Of a DNA stretch of 64,000 nucleotides, positions 26,100 through 33,718 are shown piece by piece; positions within the stretch are counted from its first letter, which is position 1, and every line of letters begins with the position of its first letter. The notes under the pieces were generated by a model. That model had not been told where the DNA came from. It made no database searches and was given only the letters and a program-made list of their open reading frames with translations. The stretch covers positions 22,082 through 86,081 of the forward strand of contig CAJIYH010000001.1 of assembly GCA_905181615.1 (NCBI GenBank), given 5' to 3'. A program made the translations under genes and the position numbers. Origin of the DNA: an uncultured Flavobacteriaceae bacterium (lineage in GTDB: Bacteria > Bacteroidota > Bacteroidia > Flavobacteriales > Flavobacteriaceae).

Positions 26100-28302
26100 A
26101 ATAAGTTCATTCAGGAGTTTTATGGGCGCACTTCCTGCAAATCTTTTTGCAGGTTTTGTGGTTTCCTTGGTGGCTTTGCCCCTTGGGCTGGGGCTTGCTA
26201 TAGCCTCAGAAGCTCCTCCAATAGCCGGAATCATTTCGGCTGTAGTTGGTGGAGTTGTTGTTGCGCTTTTGGGTGGGTCTCAACTAACAATTGCTGGCCC
26301 AGGAAATGGGCTGGTCATCGTTTTGCTTTCATCAATTACTCTTTTGGGCGAAGGCAACCTATACCAAGGGTATCTTTTTACATTGGCTGCTGTTGCCCTT
26401 TCTGGGATGTTAATTTTTCTTTTTGGAGTTTTTCGTTTTGGTGCGTTAAGTGAGTTTTTTCCTGCCTCAGCATTGCAAGGAATGTTAGCCGCTATTGGGA
26501 TTGGAATTCTTTCTAAGCAAATTCATGTAATGCTAGGAATAACAACAGCCACAGGGAGCCCCATAAGTCTTTTGGCTCAGGTTCCCGAAAGTGTTTTGTT
26601 CATTATTCAAAACGCGTCTTTAGAGGTTCTTGTCGCCGCATCAATAGGTGTTGGGTGTATTCTGGTTTTGACTTTATACTCTAGAATTAGAAACCCTGTT
26701 TTTCATTTAATTCCTGCCCCAATGTGGGTTGTTTTTTTGGCAATAGGGCTAAGTTATTATTACGAATATATTATGGCTGTTCCATATCCTATAGGTGAAG
26801 ATCTCCTCATAACACTTCCTGAAAATTTGCTAGGTAACCTTCCCTTCCCTGATTTTGGAAAGGTTAAAACATTGGAGTTTGTTGGGGTTGTTTTCTCGCT
26901 TACGTTAATCTCTTGTATTGAGTCGTTGTTGAGCATTAAAGCAGTAGACAAACTAGATCCTCTAAAAAGAAGATCCAATGTAAACAAGGACCTTAGAGCT
27001 CTAGGAATTGCAACAGCTATAAGTGGTCTTGTGGGCGGGTTAAATGTAGTGACTGTAATTGCCCGAAGCTCTGTAAATGTAAATAATGGAGGATCTAACA
27101 GGTCGGCGAATTTATTCCACGCACTTTTTTTATTGTTGTTTATCCTTCTCTTTCAAGATCAGATACAGCGAATTGCTCTCCCGGCTCTTGCGGCTATTTT
27201 GGTGTATACGGGCTATCGCTTAGCGGCTCCTGAAAACTTGATAATGTTATTTAAAATTGGAAAAGAGCAGGCTGCTATCTTTCTGGTTACTCTTGGAATG
27301 ACACTCGCTTATGGCTTGATTACGGGAATTGCTTTTGGGGTATTTGCGACTTTTATAATCCATATATTAATCAACAAAAGCCTTTTCCTTTTTACAAGAA
27401 ACTGGCTTAAGCCAAACGTCTTGATGTTTAAGGAAGAAGACAGCGGGAACTATTTTGTCAGCGTAAAGAATTTCTGCAGCTTTCTAAACTTTTACAAGTT
27501 AAAAGCTCTTCTTGACGAAATCCCCGAACATGAACATGCTATTGTAGATTTTTCTCTCTGTGAGTTTGTAGATCATACCGTGATGGAAGGTCTCAACGGT
27601 TACCGAAGAGGGTTTGCTAGTAAAAGTGGAGTGTTTGAAATTATTGGGTTAGATGTTCATTTTTCGGACACGCAACATCCTTTTGCTATTAGAAAGGTGT
27701 TGCCAATGAAAGATTTTTTGAACCTTGGAAGCCACCTAACAAAAAGGCAAAAATCTTTAGAGGCTCTTTCTAAAAAGCTAAAGTGGTCCTACCGCCCAGA
27801 ACTTTCTTCTGATCCACAAAGTCTTGAAAAATTTGAATACTTTAAGTCCAAGCAAATCAATTATCAATACAATGTTTTGGTTGATGCTACAGGGCGCTTT
27901 TCGCTCTTTGACCTTTCGTATAGTGAGGGAGCGTTTATTTCCAAGGAAGATTTAAAGTCCTCCTTTTTAATGATTAAACTGGACGAGCAGGTTCCTCAGT
28001 TTGTCTTAGATAAAGAACATTTATTAGCGAGCTTATATGAGCCTTTAGGGTACAAAGACATCGACTTTATTGATGCTCCTGATTTCTCAAGGCGCTTTTT
28101 TCTGTCTGGAAAAAACAGATCTGAAATACGAAAATGGTTCTCCCCTGAGTTAATTTTCTTTTTCGAAAGCCATTCTTATTTTCACATAGAAACAAATAAA
28201 AACATCTTGTTAATTAAGGGTAAAAACCGATTGTCTAGCATAGATGAAATTAAAAAAATGCTTGCTTTTGGGACCGAACTAACCCATATATTAAAAAAAT
28301 AA
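26092..28302 (+). CDS. SulP family anion transporter with STAS and extra C-terminal domain
   Basis: The 736-residue product begins with a SulP membrane domain (FAGFVVSLVALPLGLGLAIA, GSQLTIAGPGNGLVIVL, SALQGMLAAIGIGILSKQ; about 12 helices to residue 440). A STAS-like part follows (HAIVDFSLCEFVDHTVMEGL). From about residue 560 comes a further soluble domain of about 175 residues (LDEQVPQFVLDKEHLLASLY, IDFIDAPDFSRRFFLSGK, WFSPELIFFFESHSYFHIE). SulP carriers move bicarbonate or sulfate; members paired with stress proteins or carbonic anhydrases often move bicarbonate. The substrate is not shown by the sequence. Confidence 0.88.
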   Translation: MSKISSFRSFMGALPANLFAGFVVSLVALPLGLGLAIASEAPPIAGIISAVVGGVVVALLGGSQLTIAGPGNGLVIVLLSSITLLGEGNLYQGYLFTLAAVALSGMLIFLFGVFRFGALSEFFPASALQGMLAAIGIGILSKQIHVMLGITTATGSPISLLAQVPESVLFIIQNASLEVLVAASIGVGCILVLTLYSRIRNPVFHLIPAPMWVVFLAIGLSYYYEYIMAVPYPIGEDLLITLPENLLGNLPFPDFGKVKTLEFVGVVFSLTLISCIESLLSIKAVDKLDPLKRRSNVNKDLRALGIATAISGLVGGLNVVTVIARSSVNVNNGGSNRSANLFHALFLLLFILLFQDQIQRIALPALAAILVYTGYRLAAPENLIMLFKIGKEQAAIFLVTLGMTLAYGLITGIAFGVFATFIIHILINKSLFLFTRNWLKPNVLMFKEEDSGNYFVSVKNFCSFLNFYKLKALLDEIPEHEHAIVDFSLCEFVDHTVMEGLNGYRRGFASKSGVFEIIGLDVHFSDTQHPFAIRKVLPMKDFLNLGSHLTKRQKSLEALSKKLKWSYRPELSSDPQSLEKFEYFKSKQINYQYNVLVDATGRFSLFDLSYSEGAFISKEDLKSSFLMIKLDEQVPQFVLDKEHLLASLYEPLGYKDIDFIDAPDFSRRFFLSGKNRSEIRKWFSPELIFFFESHSYFHIETNKNILLIKGKNRLSSIDEIKKMLAFGTELTHILKK

Positions 28303-28308
28303 TCAATT

Positions 28309-29286
28309 ATGAAAAACATTCTTTTTATTGCTTTTGCTTTCTGTATACTCTTTTGGGTCTCTGCCCAAAAAACAATTGGGTCGGTTGATCGTATAGATCC
28401 AGAAATAAACTCCCTCATTGCCGAGGACGCAGTTATCGAAATTTTAGCCAATGGGTTTAGTTGGGCTGAAGGACCTGTTTGGGTTTCTGAGTTAGATGCT
28501 GTCCTTTTTTCAGATGTCCCTAAAAACAAAATATATAAATGGAGTGAAAAAAGCGGGCTTTCTGTTTTTTTAGATCCAAGCGGCTATACGGGTATTGCTC
28601 CTAACGAAAAAAACAGTGGGGCAAATGGCTTAATTCTAGACGCTCAAGGAAATCTTCTTATTGCTCAACATGGTGATCGCAGAATAGCCTTGGTGGAACA
28701 GCCCCTATCTAATGCCGAAGGGTTTAAGTCTGTTGTTGGTCGCTTTGAAGGAAAAAGATTCAATAGCCCAAATGATTTAATCCTTTCAAAAAATGGAGAC
28801 CTGTATTTTACAGACCCCCCTTACGGGCTTAAAGGAGACAAAGACCCACTAAAGGAAATGTCTGAAAATGGCGTTTATAGACTTGATCCTTCTGGAAAAA
28901 CTACTCGCGTTTATTCGGGCTTTAACAGGCCTAATGGGCTTGCTTTTTCTCCAGACGAGTCAGTTTTATATGTTGCCAATTCAGACCCAAAAAGGAATCT
29001 CTGGAAGTCTTTTTCTATAAACAACGGGGTGCTAGAAAACGAAAAAACCTTTTTTGATGCAACAGGTAAAAAAGGAAAGGGATTAGCCGACGGATTAAAA
29101 GTGCATTCTAAAGGATATGTGTTTGCAACTGGCCCTGGAGGAGTCTTAATTTTCACTCCAGAGGGGAAGCACCTTGGTACAATTAAAACTAAGGTTGCAA
29201 CTGCTAATTGTGCATTCAATGAAGACGAAAGCGCTCTTTATATGACCTCTGATAGCTACCTCACGCGTATACAATTAAAAAAATAA
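28309..29286 (+). CDS. exported SMP-30/gluconolactonase family protein
   Basis: The 325-residue product has a signal peptide (MKNILFIAFAFCILFWVSAQ) and a six-bladed propeller of the SMP-30/gluconolactonase type: FSWAEGPVWVSELDAVLFSD carrying the metal-binding Glu, GANGLILDAQGNLLIAQHGD, RFNSPNDLILSKNGDLYFTD, and GLADGLKVHSKGYVFATGPG. These Ca- or Zn-dependent enzymes open aldonolactones to aldonic acids. Placed in the periplasm it could make gluconate for the GntP permease and fused kinase upstream, although it is 6.3 kb away and starts only 6 bases after the SulP gene. Confidence 0.9.
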   Translation: MKNILFIAFAFCILFWVSAQKTIGSVDRIDPEINSLIAEDAVIEILANGFSWAEGPVWVSELDAVLFSDVPKNKIYKWSEKSGLSVFLDPSGYTGIAPNEKNSGANGLILDAQGNLLIAQHGDRRIALVEQPLSNAEGFKSVVGRFEGKRFNSPNDLILSKNGDLYFTDPPYGLKGDKDPLKEMSENGVYRLDPSGKTTRVYSGFNRPNGLAFSPDESVLYVANSDPKRNLWKSFSINNGVLENEKTFFDATGKKGKGLADGLKVHSKGYVFATGPGGVLIFTPEGKHLGTIKTKVATANCAFNEDESALYMTSDSYLTRIQLKK

Positions 29287-29292
29287 GTCCAC

Positions 29293-30150
29293 ATGAAGTT
29301 ACACCGCATTGAAACTGGAAACTTTATGCTTGACGGCGGAGCAATGTTTGGTGTTGTGCCAAAAGCTCTTTGGGAACGAACAAACCCTGCTGACGCATAT
29401 AACAGAATAAAAATGGCTGCGCGCTCTTTGCTCATTGAAGACGGAGATCGGCTTGTTTTGATTGATACTGGAATGGGAAACAAGCAGTCCGACAAATTCT
29501 ATGGGAACTATGCCCTTTGGGGAGACTACGCCTTGGACAGTTCCCTTAAAAAAGCGGGGTTCCATAGAGACGACATTACGGATGTTTTCCTGACCCACCT
29601 CCATTTCGATCACTGTGGCGGTGCAATCCAGTATAGTGCTTCTGGTGTTTTAGAGCCCGCATTTAAAAATGCTGATTTTTGGTCTCATCAAAACCATTGG
29701 GAATGGGCTATAAATCCAAACTCTAGAGAAAAAGCATCGTTCCTTTCTGAAAACATTTTGCCTATTAGCGAAAGTGGTCAGTTGAATCTTCTGTCAGGGA
29801 CTGAAAAACAATTGTCTCAAACGGGCTTAGGCTTCAATATTCTTTTGATGGATGGGCATACAGAAAAACAAATGCTCCCTTTGATTAAATATCAAGGCAA
29901 GAGTATCGTGTTTGCCGCAGACCTAATTCCAACAGTAGGACATTTACCCATTCCTTATGTTATGGGTTACGATACCCGGCCTTTGCTTACTTTAGAAGAG
30001 AAGTCTTTATTTTTAAATGACGCTGTTGAAAATGACTTTTTATTGTTTTTAGAACACGATGCTGAAAATGAACTAATTTCGCTTGAACAAGCCCCAAAAG
30101 GGGTTCGCCTTAAAGAAAGTTTTCTTTTTGATGACTATTTTAATTCCTAG
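29293..30150 (+). CDS. MBL-fold metallo-hydrolase
   Basis: The 285-residue product has the metallo-beta-lactamase fold metal motif THLHFDHCGG (H-x-H-x-D-H), an upstream LVLIDTGMG strand, and later ligands in LMDGHTEKQ and AADLIP; LFLEHDAE supplies the last histidine. There is no signal peptide. The N-terminus MKLHRIETGNFMLDGGAMFGV is typical of quorum-quenching-lactonase-like and related hydrolases, but the substrate is unknown. It starts six bases after the gluconolactonase stop. Confidence 0.9.
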   Translation: MKLHRIETGNFMLDGGAMFGVVPKALWERTNPADAYNRIKMAARSLLIEDGDRLVLIDTGMGNKQSDKFYGNYALWGDYALDSSLKKAGFHRDDITDVFLTHLHFDHCGGAIQYSASGVLEPAFKNADFWSHQNHWEWAINPNSREKASFLSENILPISESGQLNLLSGTEKQLSQTGLGFNILLMDGHTEKQMLPLIKYQGKSIVFAADLIPTVGHLPIPYVMGYDTRPLLTLEEKSLFLNDAVENDFLLFLEHDAENELISLEQAPKGVRLKESFLFDDYFNS

Positions 30151-30190
30151 TTGATTACTTTTATTGAATAGACTATTTAAAGCCCTAATT

Positions 30191-32005
30191 ATGAAAAACC
30201 TAACGCTTTTACTGGTTGCCTTTTTTTCATTTACTGTTTCTGCCCAATATTGGCAGCAAAAGGTAGACTATACAATGTCTGTTGAGCTAGATGCTAAAAC
30301 AGCAGATTATACTGGTGTTCAAAAGCTGGTATACACCAACAACTCACCCGAAACTCTTTCAAAAGTTTTTTATCATTTATATTTTAACGCCTTTCGCCCC
30401 GGAAGCGACATGGCTATTCGCCTAAAAAATGGGGGAGATAGAAATGGACGCTTTAAGGTTAATATAGATTCTCTGTCTGCTTTTCAAAGTGGCTACCTCA
30501 AGGTGTCTTCTTTAAAACAAGATGGTGTGCCTACTAAAATTATAGAGTCTGGAACCATTCTGGAGGTAACTTTAAACAAGCCTTTGGCTTCTGGAGCATC
30601 TACTTTATTAGATCTAGAGTTTAATGGTCATGTTCCTGATTTAGTTCGTCGAGCGGGTAAAAACTCTAAGGAAGGAGTTGCTTTTTCAATGGCGCAATGG
30701 TATCCTAAAATGTCTGAATATGATGTTGATGGTTGGAATACAGACCCCTATACAGGAAGGGAATTTCATGGGGTTTGGGGTGATTTTGATGTAAAAATCA
30801 CACTCGACAAAGACTATACGGTTGGTGGTAGCGGATACCTTCAAAATGCTGATAAAATAGGAAAGGGATATAGCGACCGAAAAAAAGCAAAGACCAAAAA
30901 GGGGAAAATAACTTGGCACTTTATCGCTCCCAATGTGCATGATTTTACCTTTGCAGCAGACATGGACTATATTCACGATATATATCCTGGCCCAAACAAT
31001 GTTGATCTTCATTTCTTTTATAAAAACAATCCGGAGATTATTGAAAACTGGAAAAACTTACAGCCTTTAACAGCTGAATTAATGGCTTTTTTCAATGAAA
31101 AAGTTGGCCCTTATCCTTACAAACAATATTCTGTAATACACGGTGGAGATGGCGGAATGGAATATGCTATGCTTACACTAATAACCGGTAACCGTAAATT
31201 TGGTTCTTTGGTTGGAGTAACTGCTCACGAAATGGCACATTCTTGGTTTCAGCATGTGCTGGCAACTAACGAAACAAAACATGAGTGGATGGATGAAGGT
31301 TTCACTTCGTTTATTTCTACGCTTGGGACAAATAAAGTTTTGAAAGCAGAAAAGGATTTTCCTCATGAGGGGTCCTATAACGGATATTTTCGTTTGGCTA
31401 AGTCTGGTGTAGAACAGCCTCAAAGCACAAATGCTAATAGATACCATTATAATTTTGCCTACGAAAGCACTGCATATAGCAAGGGTGCTGTGTTTTTAGG
31501 TCAACTGGGATATATTATTGGAAGAGATAATTTATACAAAACCCTTCAGGCCTATTACAATGAGTTTAAGTTTAAACATCCCGTACCTAATGACATCCGT
31601 AGAATTGCTGAACGGGTTTCGGGAATTCAGCTACGTTGGTATCTGACCGATTGGACGCAAACCACAAACACTATTGATTACGGTATCACAAGCGTTGAAG
31701 CCAAAGAAAACGCTACCCGCATTAGTCTGGAACGCAAGGGTCTAATGCCCATGCCTTTAGATGTTCTAATTCAATATAAAGACGGCACACAAGAGGTGCA
31801 CTACATCCCTATTACGTTAATGAGAGGAGAAAAAGAAAACCCATATGGATTGAGCTGGAGTGTTAAGAAAGATTGGTCTTGGGCTGACCCTAATTATAGC
31901 TTTTCGATCAACCGCTCCCAAGAAGAAATAGAATTAATTACTATTGATCCTACCTATTATATGGCGGACATAAATCGTGAAAACAACACCTATATAAATG
32001 AGTAA
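30191..32005 (+). CDS. M1 family metallopeptidase, exported
   Basis: The 604-residue product has a signal peptide (MKNLTLLLVAFFSFTVSAQ) and a gluzincin zinc site: HEMAHSWFQ with the third ligand in HEWMDEGFTSF. The substrate-binding motif reads GGDGGMEY, a variant of the GAMEN exopeptidase motif common in bacterial M1-like proteins. It probably trims peptides in the periplasm. I start at the ATG at 30191, since the nine residues of the longer TTG frame are not needed for the signal. Its stop overlaps rnpA by eight bases. Confidence 0.9.
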   Translation: MKNLTLLLVAFFSFTVSAQYWQQKVDYTMSVELDAKTADYTGVQKLVYTNNSPETLSKVFYHLYFNAFRPGSDMAIRLKNGGDRNGRFKVNIDSLSAFQSGYLKVSSLKQDGVPTKIIESGTILEVTLNKPLASGASTLLDLEFNGHVPDLVRRAGKNSKEGVAFSMAQWYPKMSEYDVDGWNTDPYTGREFHGVWGDFDVKITLDKDYTVGGSGYLQNADKIGKGYSDRKKAKTKKGKITWHFIAPNVHDFTFAADMDYIHDIYPGPNNVDLHFFYKNNPEIIENWKNLQPLTAELMAFFNEKVGPYPYKQYSVIHGGDGGMEYAMLTLITGNRKFGSLVGVTAHEMAHSWFQHVLATNETKHEWMDEGFTSFISTLGTNKVLKAEKDFPHEGSYNGYFRLAKSGVEQPQSTNANRYHYNFAYESTAYSKGAVFLGQLGYIIGRDNLYKTLQAYYNEFKFKHPVPNDIRRIAERVSGIQLRWYLTDWTQTTNTIDYGITSVEAKENATRISLERKGLMPMPLDVLIQYKDGTQEVHYIPITLMRGEKENPYGLSWSVKKDWSWADPNYSFSINRSQEEIELITIDPTYYMADINRENNTYINE

Positions 32006-32333
32006 AAAACTTACCCTCAGAAGATTAAGGGGTAAGGATTTAATTGACGCTCTTTTTCGAAAAGGTGCTAAAATCCAATCGAAAAACCTCCTCCTAAAGG
32101 TTCTTGAGTCTCCTAAAGGTGGCGAAATACTTCGTGTGGGGGTTTCTGTTCCAAAACGAAACTTCAAAAGAGCTGTCGATAGGAATCATATAAAAAGACA
32201 GTTGCGTATTGTTTTTAAAGAAGTCCAAGCGGAGGTGCCTTTTTTTGGGGCTTGTATGTTAATTTATAAAGGCCACAAAAAAATCCTTACATCTGAACTT
32301 GTTGAGGAGGCACGAGGGATGTTTGTTAAATAA
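31998..32333 (+). CDS. rnpA: ribonuclease P protein component
   Basis: RnpA binds RNase P RNA to mature tRNA 5' ends. The 111 residues show LTLRRLRGKDLIDALFRKGA, VGVSVPKRNFKRAVDRNHIK (the RNR motif region) and a C-terminal helix. Length is normal. In many bacteria it sits by rpmH and the replication origin; here it follows an M1 peptidase with which it overlaps. No rpmH is seen beside it. Confidence 0.95.
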   Translation: MSKKLTLRRLRGKDLIDALFRKGAKIQSKNLLLKVLESPKGGEILRVGVSVPKRNFKRAVDRNHIKRQLRIVFKEVQAEVPFFGACMLIYKGHKKILTSELVEEARGMFVK

Positions 32334-32335
32334 AG

Positions 32336-32788
32336 TTAGCGCTCTAACAATACCATTCCAACGTGGGGGATTCCATCTTCTAGATAGGGTTGTCCATCAA
32401 TTTGGAATTTATGTTCTTCATAAAAAAATTTAAGATGGGCTTGTGCAGAAATCTTAATGGTCGTTTTTGGATATATTTTTTTGGTAGCTTCTATTGAAAA
32501 AGCAACCAGTTCATGCCCTATTTTTCTTGACCTGAAAGCTTCTGAAACGACAATCCTACCTATGGCATTATGTTCTTTATAAGAAAGGCCACGTTCTAAA
32601 ATTCTTGAATAAGCAATTAACTTACCTTCTTCTGCTCCTAAAACATGAATAGATGCTTGATCTTTTCCGTCGATATCTTGATAAACACAATCTTGTTCAA
32701 CTACAAACACCTCTGCTCGTAAGGCAAAAATATCGTGTAATTCTGCCGTGGTTAGTTCGTTAAATTTTTTGTAAAAAAACTCTACCAT
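32336..32788 (-). CDS. elaA: ElaA-type GNAT acetyltransferase
   Basis: The 150-residue product matches ElaA: FNELTTAELHDIFALRAEVF, VEQDCVYQDIDGKDQ, and the GNAT core AIGRIVVSEAFRSRKIGHEL. The substrate is unknown. The start at 32788 forms a TAATG overlap with the rpiB stop, which favours it over the ATG nine bases upstream. The gene is translated together with rpiB and converges on rnpA with two bases between the stops. Confidence 0.88.
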   Translation of the reverse strand: MVEFFYKKFNELTTAELHDIFALRAEVFVVEQDCVYQDIDGKDQASIHVLGAEEGKLIAYSRILERGLSYKEHNAIGRIVVSEAFRSRKIGHELVAFSIEATKKIYPKTTIKISAQAHLKFFYEEHKFQIDGQPYLEDGIPHVGMVLLER

Positions 32789-33219
32789 TACATGCATGGT
32801 ATTTTATCAATTCTATTCTGATGTCTTCCCCCTTCAAATTCTGTGTTAATATAAACCTCAACCATGGCTATGGCTTGTGGAATAGAAATAAAGCGAGCGG
32901 GTAAACTTAGGATATTGGCATTGTTATGTTCTCTAGCGAGAGCAACAATCTCTTTTGTCCAACAAAGGGCTGATCTAATGTCTTGGTATTTGTTTGCTGT
33001 CATTGACGCGCCGTTTCCGCTACCACAAATAATAATTCCTAAATCTACTGTTTTAGAAGAAACGTCCTTTGCGACAGGGTGAATAAAGTCCGGGTAGTCC
33101 ACACTTGCCGCTGTATCTGTTCCGTGGTTTGTAACCTGATGCCCCTTGCTTCTTAGATAAGAAACTATCGCTTCTTTGTAATCAACTCCTGCATGGTCAT
33201 TGCCTATAGAAAAATTCAT
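32788..33219 (-). CDS. rpiB: ribose 5-phosphate isomerase B
   Basis: RpiB interconverts ribose 5-phosphate and ribulose 5-phosphate. The 143 residues show the N-terminal IGNDHAGVDYKEAI, the catalytic Cys in IIICGSGNGASMTANK, and SALCWTKEIVALAREHNNAN. Length is usual. It receives the ribulose 5-phosphate that the gluconate pathway at 18.8 kb produces, though the genes are far apart. It is the first gene of the minus-strand pair with elaA and faces the long AT-rich region. Confidence 0.95.
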   Translation of the reverse strand: MNFSIGNDHAGVDYKEAIVSYLRSKGHQVTNHGTDTAASVDYPDFIHPVAKDVSSKTVDLGIIICGSGNGASMTANKYQDIRSALCWTKEIVALAREHNNANILSLPARFISIPQAIAMVEVYINTEFEGGRHQNRIDKIPCM

Positions 33220-33718
33220 TTTTTATTTTTTTATAAATGTAAACAAACCTAACATTCTTGTTTATAAGCACACCCTAAAAAATGGACACTTTGTTAATAA
33301 GTTCTAATAACGAAAAGGGGGTTTTTAAATCTTGGCATGTGTTGTAATTTTATTTGTTTCATAAAAACTTTTTTAAAAAAAATTATACAAAAAGATGTTT
33401 AAAACAATGGTAGTTTATAAACATAAAAAAGATGGATATTATTCTTTTTTTATAATCAATTAAACATATAAGCCGATGTTTATATTATTTTTAATAAGCT
33501 CTAAATAAAGTGTTTAAAAAAATTTAACTTATTTATAAAATGTTCATAAGCTACATTATTTAATATTACCTAAAAATAAAGATTAAAAAAATACCGCTAT
33601 TAACAAGCTATAATAGACACCATGTTTTTTAAAATTTAATAAAAACAAATTATTATTAATGTTAAGACTGTTCATAATAAAAACTGATGTTCAAATTTAT
33701 TAGAGTAATTTTGTTCTT
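33220..33718. other. AT-rich divergent intergenic region with repeated 9-mers, possible origin
   Basis: These 499 bases between rpiB and rnr carry no open frame of note. TGTTNATAA occurs at 33259, 33292, 33541 and 33669 on the plus strand and at 33415 on the minus strand. Its complement TTATNAACA differs at one position from the DnaA box TTATNCACA. GATGTT followed by T or C occurs three further times. With parS sites 8-10 kb away it could be the replication origin, but no canonical DnaA box is present and no dnaA is in the window. Confidence 0.4.
33706..33713 (+). promoter_or_regulatory. possible -7 promoter element of rnr
   Basis: TAATTTTG fits TAnnTTTG but ends only five bases before the rnr ATG, so a transcript from it would be nearly leaderless. 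It may be chance in such AT-rich sequence. Confidence 0.3.

Noticed and set aside
33640..33670. A dif site, because of AATGTTAAG near 33657.
   Set aside because: The XerD-like half is weak and no XerC-like half is found at the right distance.
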